From: Flavitalea sp966112615
Lineage (GTDB): Bacteria; Bacteroidota; Bacteroidia; Chitinophagales; Chitinophagaceae
Direction of reading: 5' to 3'
Length of the DNA: 64,000 bases
NCBI GenBank assembly: GCA_966112615.1
Contig: CBHWDO010000016.1
Span: forward strand, 28,866-92,865
Of the stretch, positions 1 to 6,187 are shown piece after piece. The translations under genes and the position numbers were made by a program. The notes beneath the pieces are model-generated. The model made no database searches, was not told the origin of the DNA, and worked only from the letters and a program-made list of their open reading frames with translations. Each line of letters begins with the position of its first letter. Positions within the stretch are counted from its first letter, which is position 1.

Positions 1-1
1 G

Positions 2-652
2 ATGAAAGTCTGCACGGATGCCTGCATTTTTGGCGCCTGGTCGGCGAAACATTTTAGCCATGCTGCCAGCACTTTAGATATCGGCAGCGGAACCGGTCTG
101 CTTATGATGATGATGGCTCAGCAAACCTCCGGAACCATTGATGGGATTGAATTAGAGAATGATTGCTTTGAGCAGTTGAAAGAAAATATTTTGCAAAATG
201 ACTGGAGAGAGCGACTGCATATTCACCATGGCGACGTTAGGAATTTTGAACCGGGAAAGAAGTATGACCTGGTGGTATCAAACCCTCCATTTTTTGAAGG
301 CGATCTGAAATCTGATTCCAATGCAGAGCAACTTGCAAAGCATAGTAAAGAATTAACCCTGCAGGAATTGTTTCAATCAATTAAAAAATTCTTTTCAACT
401 GATGGTGCTTTCAATGTTTTGATTCCATATCATCGATATGAAGAAACACGGAAACTGGCCGGTGAAAAGGGTTTGATTCTTCAGCGGGAGTTGCTGGTTC
501 GACAAACAGAGAAACATGCATTCTTCAGGGCAATGCTCAGTTTCAGCTTCCACTCACAGTCATGCCTAACCGAAGTACTGACCATTAAAGAAAAGGGTCA
601 ATATTCAGTGGCATTTATTGATCTGCTTAAAGATTATTATCTCTATCTCTAG
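2..652 (+). CDS. tRNA1(Val) (adenine(37)-N6)-methyltransferase, 5' truncated by window edge
   Basis: SAM-dependent Rossmann-fold N6-adenine methyltransferase of the TrmN6/YfiC family, which modifies A37 of tRNA1(Val). Visible are the SAM-binding motif (DIGSGTG, about residues 26-32), an acidic residue ending strand 2 (GIELE), a DVRNF segment, and the amino-methyltransferase catalytic motif NPPFF (about residues 94-98). Family members have roughly 30-40 residues before the MKV-TDA segment that opens this frame, so the true start lies upstream of the window and this methionine is internal. It converges on the dehydrogenase gene, whose stop overlaps its own by 4 bases. Host housekeeping gene. 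The family assignment is firm; the exact tRNA substrate is inferred from the family. Confidence 0.85.
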   Translation: MKVCTDACIFGAWSAKHFSHAASTLDIGSGTGLLMMMMAQQTSGTIDGIELENDCFEQLKENILQNDWRERLHIHHGDVRNFEPGKKYDLVVSNPPFFEGDLKSDSNAEQLAKHSKELTLQELFQSIKKFFSTDGAFNVLIPYHRYEETRKLAGEKGLILQRELLVRQTEKHAFFRAMLSFSFHSQSCLTEVLTIKEKGQYSVAFIDLLKDYYLYL

Positions 653-1860
653 GAATCAATGTTTGCGTTAGCATAATCTTCAAGATAGGAGAATCTGCCA
701 GTCAGTTTACCGTGATGAAGGATGGTTGCATTATGAATGGTTTCTGATCCTGAACCAAGCAGGTCGGTCAGTACATGTTTCAGCAATTGTTCTCCAAAAT
801 ACCTTGATGCATCGCGTGGTAATTCGTTAGGAAGATTTCCTACAGCCATGATATCGATAGAGCCCGGAAGATAAGGCTGGGTGCGGTTCCCGGAAGTTTT
901 ATCCACTCCATAAACAGGATCTTCAATTGTTGAATCGCCGAGATTGCAGGGAACAGAGCCACCTTTATCATCCGTGATATCAGCTATGGTGGTGATGTTG
1001 AAATCAGGATCATTAATGTTCTCCATTTCGAAGAGTCGGGGCATATTCACATCCCAATAGATCCCGTTCATCAGAATATCTGTTACCGGAACATAGTCGA
1101 TGAACTTACAGATATAATCTGCAGGGTTATTATGAAAATCTTCCCTGTTATACTTGCCGGTGATGGCATGTTCATAAAGCATGGCACCTTTCAGTTGCGT
1201 GAATACGGGATAGGAGAATTCTTTTGAAAGGTATTCATCCGGTTCAACTTCTATCACTTCCATCAGGTTCATGATCTCAAGGATCCCGTGAGCAACGCGA
1301 CCCGAGCCGGTTACAGCGATCTTGATATTCGGAAGCTTTAATCCGAAATAGGTATGGATCAGTTCGCGAAAACTTTTCTGTTTGAAAACACGATCAAGCT
1401 CGAAGGTTCCGCTTCTTTTCCCATAAGCCATCATCCCATTGTGTGCACCAACGATCCCTGCAAAGAATCCAAATCCGAGGATTCTTTGTCCATCTTCATG
1501 CTCCAGGCATTCATAATCGATCAGGGTATTTTGATTCCTGATCAGGGTCTGGAACATTTCCTGGTTATAAGGCTGCTTTTTCCTGGTATGAGAAAAGAAG
1601 AGATAGGTTTTACCGGGCAATAGTTGTGGAATAGGGACTTCCTTAATGCCGAATAGGAAATCACAATGGTCGATGGATTCGCTGACTTCAATGCCGGCGG
1701 CCTGGTATTCGCGGTCGGAAAAACATCGGGTGGCAGAGGACTGCACGGTGACCGAAACGCCAGGAATATTTTTGAGGATCCATTTACATTGATCAGGCGT
1801 AAGTGCTACCCTGTTATCGCCCGGGATTTTACCTTCTCTTATCAAACCTATACTGTGCAT
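649..1860 (-). CDS. Saccharopine dehydrogenase / alanine dehydrogenase-PNT family oxidoreductase
   Basis: NAD(P)-dependent oxidoreductase whose N-terminal domain (IGLIREGKIPGDNRVALTP) is typical of the alanine dehydrogenase / transhydrogenase alpha fold. The middle part (SHTRKKQPYN, then LIDYECLEHEDGQRILGFG and AGIVGAHNG) resembles lysine-forming saccharopine dehydrogenase. A Rossmann nucleotide motif GSGRVAHG follows around residue 185-190. The start at 1860 (MHSIGLI) is preferred over an in-frame methionine at 1887, because the family begins right at this strand and because the hscB promoter element lies just beyond it. The reaction in this host is uncertain: lysine/saccharopine metabolism or an amino-acid dehydrogenase. 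Divergent from hscB. Confidence 0.75.
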   Translation of the reverse strand: MHSIGLIREGKIPGDNRVALTPDQCKWILKNIPGVSVTVQSSATRCFSDREYQAAGIEVSESIDHCDFLFGIKEVPIPQLLPGKTYLFFSHTRKKQPYNQEMFQTLIRNQNTLIDYECLEHEDGQRILGFGFFAGIVGAHNGMMAYGKRSGTFELDRVFKQKSFRELIHTYFGLKLPNIKIAVTGSGRVAHGILEIMNLMEVIEVEPDEYLSKEFSYPVFTQLKGAMLYEHAITGKYNREDFHNNPADYICKFIDYVPVTDILMNGIYWDVNMPRLFEMENINDPDFNITTIADITDDKGGSVPCNLGDSTIEDPVYGVDKTSGNRTQPYLPGSIDIMAVGNLPNELPRDASRYFGEQLLKHVLTDLLGSGSETIHNATILHHGKLTGRFSYLEDYANANIDS

Positions 1861-1865
1861 TATTG

Positions 1866-1873
1866 TACCTTTG
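1866..1873 (+). promoter_or_regulatory. -7 element of the hscB promoter
   Basis: TACCTTTG matches the Bacteroidota -7 consensus TAnnTTTG exactly and lies 18 bases before the hscB ATG. No convincing -33 TTTG is seen at the usual distance. The element sits between the divergent hscB and dehydrogenase starts. Confidence 0.5.
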
Positions 1874-1890
1874 CTTTCAACGGACAAAAT

Positions 1891-2427
1891 ATGAACTATT
1901 TCGAATTATATGGTATTCCTGTTTTAATGAAGGTAGAGCAAGCTGGGATCCGGAAGAAGTTTTATGAGTTGAGCAGGCAGTATCATCCTGATTTTTATTT
2001 ATCGGCTTCGGAAGAGAAAAAAGCTGAAGCGCTGGAACGTTCATCTGAAGTGAACAAGGCATTCAACACTTTTCAGAACCAGGACGACCTGATCAGGTAT
2101 GTGTTGAAGTTGAAAGGATTGCTTCATGATGAGGAGAAATATGAGTTAGGGCCGGATTTCCTGATGGAGGTAATGGATATTAATGAGCAATTGATGGAGT
2201 TGGAGATGGAACCTTCAGAAGAAAAATTGAAAGAAACAGAAATTATTGCAAAAGACCTTTTAAACAAGAGTTATGAAGATGTTGCGCCGGTTATTGAGGA
2301 TTATCGGGAAGGTATTACTTCCGAAAAAGAGTTGTTGCAGGTAAAAGAATATTATTACAGGAAAAAATATTTGCAACGCATTTTGGACAAGATAAATGAT
2401 ATCCGTAATATTGCATCCCAATTTTGA
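1891..2427 (+). CDS. hscB: Fe-S protein assembly co-chaperone HscB (J-domain protein)
   Basis: DnaJ-type co-chaperone of 178 residues that delivers the iron-sulfur scaffold IscU to an Hsp70 partner. The N-terminus (MNYFELYGIPV) and the J-domain HPD motif in RQYHPDFY (about residues 31-33) are diagnostic. The C-terminal half is the helical HscB oligomerisation / scaffold-binding domain (YELGPDFLMEVMDINEQL). The frame stays open upstream of 1891, but that stretch is antisense to the dehydrogenase gene and lacks family similarity, so ATG 1891, 18 bases after a TAnnTTTG box, is the start. It ends 15 bases before the tRNA-Leu gene. Host gene. Confidence 0.9.
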   Translation: MNYFELYGIPVLMKVEQAGIRKKFYELSRQYHPDFYLSASEEKKAEALERSSEVNKAFNTFQNQDDLIRYVLKLKGLLHDEEKYELGPDFLMEVMDINEQLMELEMEPSEEKLKETEIIAKDLLNKSYEDVAPVIEDYREGITSEKELLQVKEYYYRKKYLQRILDKINDIRNIASQF

Positions 2428-2442
2428 TGGAAGCATCGAAAT

Positions 2443-2526
2443 GCCCTGGTGGCGGAATTGGTAGACGCAGCAGACTCAAAATCTGCCATTCGCAAGGATG
2501 TATCGGTTCGACTCCGATCTAGGGCA
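2443..2526 (+). tRNA. tRNA-Leu (anticodon CAA)
   Basis: Complete class II tRNA. The acceptor 5' strand GCCCTGG pairs with CTAGGGC (one G-T pair), the D-loop carries the GG of AATTGGTAGAC, and the anticodon stem GCAGA/TCTGC encloses loop CTCAAAA with anticodon CAA at 2477-2479. A long variable arm (CATTCGCAAGGATG) follows, and the T arm holds GGTTCGACTCC. The discriminator base is A and CCA is not encoded. The phage begins just after this gene, so the tRNA 3' end is the likely integration target. Confidence 0.93.
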
Positions 2527-2537
2527 CTACCACTTAA

Positions 2538-2581
2538 AAAAAGGCTTGATAACACTACGTTTCAAGCCTTTTTCTTTTTTT
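2538..2581 (+). terminator. Intrinsic terminator after tRNA-Leu
   Basis: Perfect 12-bp stem AAAAAGGCTTGA (2538-2549) / TCAAGCCTTTTT (2562-2573) with a 12-base loop, followed by a T-rich run. It terminates hscB/tRNA transcription. The A-run on the other side could let it act in both directions. Confidence 0.75.
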
Positions 2582-2602
2582 ACCGACAATTTTACCGACA
2601 AT
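2579..2602. repeat. Tandem 12-bp direct repeat at the prophage left end
   Basis: TTTACCGACAAT occurs twice back to back (2579-2590 and 2591-2602), between the tRNA terminator and the phage late terminator. It lies inside an 18-codon minus-strand frame (2555-2611) reading MLQIVGKIVGKKRKRLET. It may be an integrase arm site, part of the attachment region, or the displaced end of an integrase gene; these are inferences. Confidence 0.5.
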
Positions 2603-2611
2603 TTGAAGCAT

Positions 2612-2643
2612 AAAAAACCCCGCAATGTAGAAACACCCGGGGT
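2612..2643 (-). terminator. Intrinsic terminator of the phage late operon
   Basis: On the minus strand, ACCCCG (2643-2638) pairs with CGGGGT (2622-2617) and a run of T follows (2616-2612). It lies 48 bases downstream of the endolysin stop and marks the end of the late transcript. Confidence 0.65.
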
Positions 2644-2690
2644 GCAAGACCAAAACTAACAATGCATGAGAAAATGAACGTACTGCTCTG

Positions 2691-3263
2691 CTATTTTATA
2701 TTAAAAACCAACTTTGCCCTGTTGTAGAAATCAAGTCTTTCTGCATATCCATTCAGACCGCCATTTATAAGCCTCGTAAGCCACTGAAATTTGACATACC
2801 ATTTCTTTGTAACCTTGGAATATCCCTTCCAGTTTTCCGGCAGATCAGCCACATTATTAAGTTTGCGGCTGTTCCAATACCAGAATGCCGATTCAACTGC
2901 ATATTGAGGAGTTGCAAGCAATTCAGGATTTCTTCCCAGCCGATCATCACCGAATAATGCCAGCGAACAACGGAGGTAATTATTTCTTCCGGTAACCTGA
3001 ATCAATCCCCTACCCTTGAACTTAACACCATCGCCAGGATAAATATTACCAAGATCTTTTCTTCCTTCGTATGCCCTTCCTGATGCGATCTCACGCACAT
3101 ATTTAAAGGATCCTGATTCATGTGCAACCTGTGCGATGAAACATGCAAGCCTGATCGGAGTATTTACCTGGTACTTGATCGCATAGGTGATTATATGAGG
3201 CAAAAACACTTCAAGATTCTTTCCCCCTGGAACTATGCGCTTAAGTTGATCAAGAGTTAACAT
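2691..3263 (-). CDS. Endolysin, glycoside hydrolase family 19 (chitinase-like muramidase)
   Basis: A 190-residue GH19-fold lysozyme expected to cut the glycan strands of peptidoglycan at the end of the lytic cycle. Visible are the catalytic-glutamate segment QVAHESGSF (about residues 45-53), the second glutamate region around YEGR, and the family signature FKGRGLIQVTGRNNY (about residues 83-97). No signal peptide is present, so export would need the small membrane proteins encoded just upstream. It is the last gene of the late operon, 6 bases after the signal-peptide protein gene ending at 3270, and is followed by a terminator. Family assignment is firm. Confidence 0.88.
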   Translation of the reverse strand: MLTLDQLKRIVPGGKNLEVFLPHIITYAIKYQVNTPIRLACFIAQVAHESGSFKYVREIASGRAYEGRKDLGNIYPGDGVKFKGRGLIQVTGRNNYLRCSLALFGDDRLGRNPELLATPQYAVESAFWYWNSRKLNNVADLPENWKGYSKVTKKWYVKFQWLTRLINGGLNGYAERLDFYNRAKLVFNIK

Positions 3264-3269
3264 AGGTCA

Positions 3270-3680
3270 TTATTTTAAAAAATAAATGGCCGTTCCGGTG
3301 GAAACAATTCCTCCAACGATTGCCATCCACTTCAATGTTTTTTGTTTTCGGATTTGCTTTTGATAAGCTTTGAGTTGCTGATCGATTTCTTTTTTAATCG
3401 CATCCTGATTACTGGTGATAAGCTCCAGTCTTGATATGGTACCACGCTGCTCCTGAATGATTCCATCCTTTTGGCTGATGATCTTTTCCAGCAGCTCACC
3501 TCTTTTTTCCAATAGGTCAGTTCGGATCTTCAATTCATCATAGCGAACAAGATCCTGCAGTGCAGATAATGCAGTGGATTTTTTCAGCTTCACTACATTA
3601 CTGTCACTCGTACCGGTCTGTGAAAAAACGCTCAATTGCACGAGCATCAGCAGTATCGTAAATGCTAATAATTTTTTCAT
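3270..3680 (-). CDS. Exported coiled-coil protein with C-terminal membrane segment, spanin-like
   Basis: 136 residues from ATG 3680. The N-terminal signal sequence ends VFSQ, a long charged coiled coil covers about residues 30-110 (KRGELLEKIISQ, EIDQQLKAYQKQ), and a C-terminal hydrophobic segment (MAIVGGIVSTGTAIYF) follows. The start is placed at MKKLL because the longer frame adds residues that overlap the upstream gene and are not signal-like. It starts 77 bases inside the preceding N-terminally anchored coiled-coil gene in another frame, the nested arrangement typical of i-spanin/o-spanin pairs. No lipobox cysteine is present, so it is not a standard o-spanin. A role in outer-membrane disruption at lysis is inferred from position and architecture. 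Confidence 0.6.
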   Translation of the reverse strand: MKKLLAFTILLMLVQLSVFSQTGTSDSNVVKLKKSTALSALQDLVRYDELKIRTDLLEKRGELLEKIISQKDGIIQEQRGTISRLELITSNQDAIKKEIDQQLKAYQKQIRKQKTLKWMAIVGGIVSTGTAIYFLK

Positions 3681-3942
3681 GATATTCTTTTGTCCGGATG
3701 ATCTCCCTGTCAATCCCTCTTACTTCATTAAACAGACTGTCCACCTTCGCTTCCCGAATGGAATCGCGAACCTTTGCATGATAGTTCTCGATGCGGAGGG
3801 AATCATTTTGCTTCTGTAAGTATTCGATCAGTCCTTCCTGGCCCTGTCTCTTCGGCCACAAGAACCAGATCAATACCAAGAGCAAAATGACTCCGGCTCC
3901 GATCGCGAACGGTTTAAAGTTTTTTGATTCCTGGAATGACAT
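3604..3942 (-). CDS. Small membrane-anchored coiled-coil protein, putative Rz-like i-spanin
   Basis: 112 residues with one N-terminal transmembrane segment (AIGAGVILLLVLIWFLW, about residues 13-29) and then a charged coiled-coil region (YLQKQNDSLRIENYHAK and EVRGIDREIIRTKEYHEK). This is the layout of an inner-membrane spanin. Its 3' end overlaps the following exported coiled-coil gene by 77 bases in a different frame, as in known nested spanin pairs. It overlaps the previous small membrane gene by 29 bases. It lies in the lysis cassette ahead of the GH19 endolysin. No sequence family is recognised; the function is inferred from architecture and place. Confidence 0.6.
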   Translation of the reverse strand: MSFQESKNFKPFAIGAGVILLLVLIWFLWPKRQGQEGLIEYLQKQNDSLRIENYHAKVRDSIREAKVDSLFNEVRGIDREIIRTKEYHEKIISIYDTADARAIERFFTDRYE

Positions 3943-4159
3943 AGGTGAAATACATTAAGCCCATGACTGATAAGGTGATCAAGGCTCCTTTAATGGAGTA
4001 TTTGTCAATGAAATAAACCAACAGGCCACCAAGGATAAACACCAGAACAGCTTTAGGAAGGATCATTGACAACTTAAATGCAGGGCCATACTTGATCCAT
4101 TGCAAAAGGATCATGATGGCAATTCCAATCAACACGAATAGTAATAATGAAAAGTCCAT
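3914..4159 (-). CDS. Small multi-spanning membrane protein of the lysis cassette
   Basis: 81 residues from ATG 4159 (MDFSLLLF), with three hydrophobic segments: FSLLLFVLIGIAIMILL, LVFILGGLLVYFI and LITLSVMGLMYFTYVI. A longer frame opens at 4219 but its first 20 residues are not membrane-like and would overlap the upstream gene. It is one of four to five tiny membrane proteins in a row before the endolysin, so a holin or holin-accessory role is plausible. No family recognised. Confidence 0.6.
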   Translation of the reverse strand: MDFSLLLFVLIGIAIMILLQWIKYGPAFKLSMILPKAVLVFILGGLLVYFIDKYSIKGALITLSVMGLMYFTYVIPGIKKL

Positions 4160-4163
4160 AATA

Positions 4164-4505
4164 TCAATTTTTAAATAATGACTTGTTTTTAATGAACTCT
4201 GCCAGTTTATCGGAACCAAGTCCGATCAACACTGCCACGTACATTGTGATATCAGCCCCCAGCAGCTCACGAGAGAACCGGATGAATAAGAAGATGAGGA
4301 TAATCGTTGAGATGATCCTTTTGGTATTGTCACTGAAAAGAAATCTCCAGGAGAATTGCTCCGGTGTTCTATTTGAATTGACATCCCTTTTTGTGGTGCT
4401 CAATAAAAGCATTAGGAAAGCGCCCAAAAAAGCATATATCAAAGCACCTACAAGTCTTGCAGTGCTTCCCGGTCCAATAAGGAGTTCTAATAATTCTTGG
4501 TTCAT
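4164..4505 (-). CDS. Putative holin-like membrane protein
   Basis: 113 residues with about three transmembrane segments: residues 16-36 (LVGALIYAFLGAFLMLLL), 63-78 (ISTIILIFLFIRF) and a weaker third near 87-97 (ITMYVAVLIGLG). Charged connecting loops are present and the tail ends KNKSLFKN. Length, topology and position in the lysis cassette fit a phage holin, which would form pores to release the endolysin. Its start overlaps the stop of the upstream gene by 4 bases (ATGA), indicating translational coupling. The specific holin family is not identified. Confidence 0.6.
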   Translation of the reverse strand: MNQELLELLIGPGSTARLVGALIYAFLGAFLMLLLSTTKRDVNSNRTPEQFSWRFLFSDNTKRIISTIILIFLFIRFSRELLGADITMYVAVLIGLGSDKLAEFIKNKSLFKN

Positions 4506-4807
4506 AATTTTGATTTGAAGAGTTTATAAGAGGTTTCAAAGCAGATCCACCATACGATCACTACAATTGCGGAAGTCTTAAGATCTTCTCTCATTGCCAT
4601 CACCAGAGAACCAAGCATGATGTACTTCACCAGGTGCCATCCATCCAGTCTAACACCAAGGATCTTTTTTTGATGCTTCCAGGATTCCCGCTTATACCAA
4701 AACTTCTGATTCCATTTCCGGAAAACTGAAGAGGAGTAATTTTCATTCTCCAGGACATCCATCATGGCATTAGCAATGGCTGCAATTGCAATGAACAGGT
4801 AGATCAT
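4502..4807 (-). CDS. Small phage membrane protein, unknown
   Basis: 101 residues. A hydrophobic N-terminus (IYLFIAIAAIANAMMDV) is followed by a basic, aromatic segment (FRKWNQKFWYKRESWKHQKK) and two further hydrophobic stretches (YIMLGSLVMAM and AIVVIVWWICF). It overlaps the next gene by 4 bases (ATGA) and starts within one base of the upstream stop, so it is tightly coupled in the lysis cassette. No function can be assigned. Confidence 0.6.
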   Translation of the reverse strand: MIYLFIAIAAIANAMMDVLENENYSSSVFRKWNQKFWYKRESWKHQKKILGVRLDGWHLVKYIMLGSLVMAMREDLKTSAIVVIVWWICFETSYKLFKSKL

Positions 4808-4995
4808 TACTTGCTTCTTTGCTTACTGATAAAGAACAGTGTTCCTACAAAAGCAACCAAGCAGATGCCGGCTGCCCATTCCTGTGCGATGCCTGCTTTT
4901 GCTGAAAGTTTTGCGCTGTCATTATTGATCAGGAAGTACATTCCAAAACCTAAAAATGCGATTGCTAAAACTGCTAAGATGTTAGTCTTGCTCAT
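4807..4995 (-). CDS. Small two-span membrane protein
   Basis: 62 residues with two predicted transmembrane segments (ILAVLAIAFLGFGMYFLI and AAGICLVAFVGTLFFI) separated by a short polar loop, and a basic tail (KQRSK). It lies in the lysis cassette and is coupled to its downstream neighbour. It may be a holin component; no family recognised. Confidence 0.6.
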   Translation of the reverse strand: MSKTNILAVLAIAFLGFGMYFLINNDSAKLSAKAGIAQEWAAGICLVAFVGTLFFISKQRSK

Positions 4996-5005
4996 GATTA
5001 TATTT

Positions 5006-5311
5006 TTAATGTTTAAAAATCAATGCGATAATTTCCCTAATACCTACTCCAGCAGGTACCGCCAGGCCGACAATGATTCCCCATCCCCTATTTGATGTGG
5101 TATCAAATCGCTTTTCAAGCTTTTCCAATCTTTCATCATGGGAATTCACCTGCCCAATCAATCCATTGTCTTCCTTATCATAGGAGTTTCCTGTGAGCAC
5201 CATTAAGATCTTGTCAACCTTGCTGTCCACTGTGTTCACTTTCTGATCCACCAGGTTGACTTTACTATCTACCTCTCTAACTTGCCGCTGTATTTCTTGC
5301 TCCATTGTCAT
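5006..5311 (-). CDS. Coiled-coil protein with C-terminal membrane segment (XhlA-like layout)
   Basis: 101 residues. The first two thirds form a heptad-like repeat (VREVDSKVNLVDQKVNTVDSKVDKIL) and a second short coiled coil (HDERLEKLEKRF). The C-terminus is hydrophobic (GWGIIVGLAVPAGVGI). This resembles the hemolysin XhlA / phage lysis-accessory layout, but no sequence signature is certain. Two possible ATG starts lie 6 bases apart (5311 and 5305). It is the first gene of the lysis cassette. Confidence 0.6.
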   Translation of the reverse strand: MTMEQEIQRQVREVDSKVNLVDQKVNTVDSKVDKILMVLTGNSYDKEDNGLIGQVNSHDERLEKLEKRFDTTSNRGWGIIVGLAVPAGVGIREIIALIFKH

Positions 5312-5343
5312 TGTATAATGGGTTAAGTGGATTTGTTTGGGGT

Positions 5344-5486
5344 TTAGTTATTATACCGTTGGTAATAGGTTACGGGAATAGGGTTTACGCCATCAGTTCC
5401 ATCACTCAATAAGAACCTCAGCATATTTGTTTCCGCTGTGGATCCTGTTGCAGTGGAAAGAGAGGATGTGTTAAAAATCACTCCCC
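5344..5486 (-). other. Shifted-frame continuation of the esterase gene
   Basis: After the esterase stop, the frame displaced by one base stays open to a TAA at 5344-5346 and reads VIFNTSSLSTATGS, then LLSDGTDGVNPIPVTYYQR. Removing one G from the GGGG run (5483-5486 on the plus strand as CCCC) joins the two frames without a break. It therefore looks like the original C-terminus of the esterase, now out of frame, or one reached by frameshifting. Confidence 0.55.
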
Positions 5487-6187
5487 AGGTAGGCATTCGA
5501 ATGACCTGATGTTGCAAGCTGTACCAATCGTTTATTTCCTTTGAAAGAGTTATACGTTGCTATGTTATTGGTGAATGGGGTAGTTGGATCATGTTCGGTA
5601 CCTGATACCCAGACATGAACTTTATATGGTTTCCAGGTGCTGAAATTTCGAGTACCAACGGACGACAGAAAGCAGATTCTTTCAAACAGGTTTGCATACG
5701 GTGATGTGTGTCCGGTCATGGTGATATAATCCTCCATTCTACCACCACCGCCAGACAATCCCATAATGATGAATCTTCTTTTATCGGTTGTGTCCATGCC
5801 AAGCTGCTGAATGAGATTCTGTATGGCAGAAGCATAAACAGCTATACTACCATCCCCATAATTTGGGATCATGTAAATGCAATTCCTCTTGATGGTTCCA
5901 TCATTCATAATGGCTCTACCATTCCAGTTGGTTCCTGCATCATTCAAGTTATTTCCAGGCGCGTTCTTAACCAGATTTGGCATGGTGGCACTGGTCTCCC
6001 CATTGCCCATGAAGAAGATGATCAATATAGAATTGGGATCTGTTGGCGACCATCCAGTAGGCTTGAAATATCCATACGTCCTTGTTGAATACGTATGAAT
6101 TACCAAACTGTCCAATGCTGTTGGCAATTGACCGAAAGTACTGGCTGATATGAGCAACAGAGTTATTAATTTTCTGATGTTACCCAT
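5471..6187 (-). CDS. Secreted alpha/beta-hydrolase (esterase-like), C-terminus apparently frameshifted
   Basis: 238 residues with a Sec signal peptide (LITLLLISASTFGQ) and an alpha/beta-hydrolase triad. The nucleophile elbow is GLSGGGGR (serine near residue 144), a likely acid is in GTEHDPTTPF, and the histidine is in SGHSNAY, only about 9 residues before the stop. That histidine is normally followed by a longer helix. A neighbouring frame continues for another 40-odd residues and can be joined by a one-base change in a G4 run. The protein may deacylate a surface polymer or lipid. It is the last of a row of exported fibre-like proteins, so a role in surface recognition or degradation is inferred. 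Confidence 0.7.
   Translation of the reverse strand: MGNIRKLITLLLISASTFGQLPTALDSLVIHTYSTRTYGYFKPTGWSPTDPNSILIIFFMGNGETSATMPNLVKNAPGNNLNDAGTNWNGRAIMNDGTIKRNCIYMIPNYGDGSIAVYASAIQNLIQQLGMDTTDKRRFIIMGLSGGGGRMEDYITMTGHTSPYANLFERICFLSSVGTRNFSTWKPYKVHVWVSGTEHDPTTPFTNNIATYNSFKGNKRLVQLATSGHSNAYLGSDF

Noticed and set aside
1354..1623. Plus-strand frame opposite the dehydrogenase gene
   Set aside because: Shadow of a well-supported minus-strand coding sequence, with no family-like features.
1666..1890. Upstream in-frame extension of hscB
   Set aside because: It lies antisense to the dehydrogenase gene, and the HscB family begins at 1891, just after a -7 element.
2355..2555. Minus-strand frame across tRNA-Leu
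   Set aside because: It is antisense to hscB and the tRNA, a common artefact of tRNA sequences.
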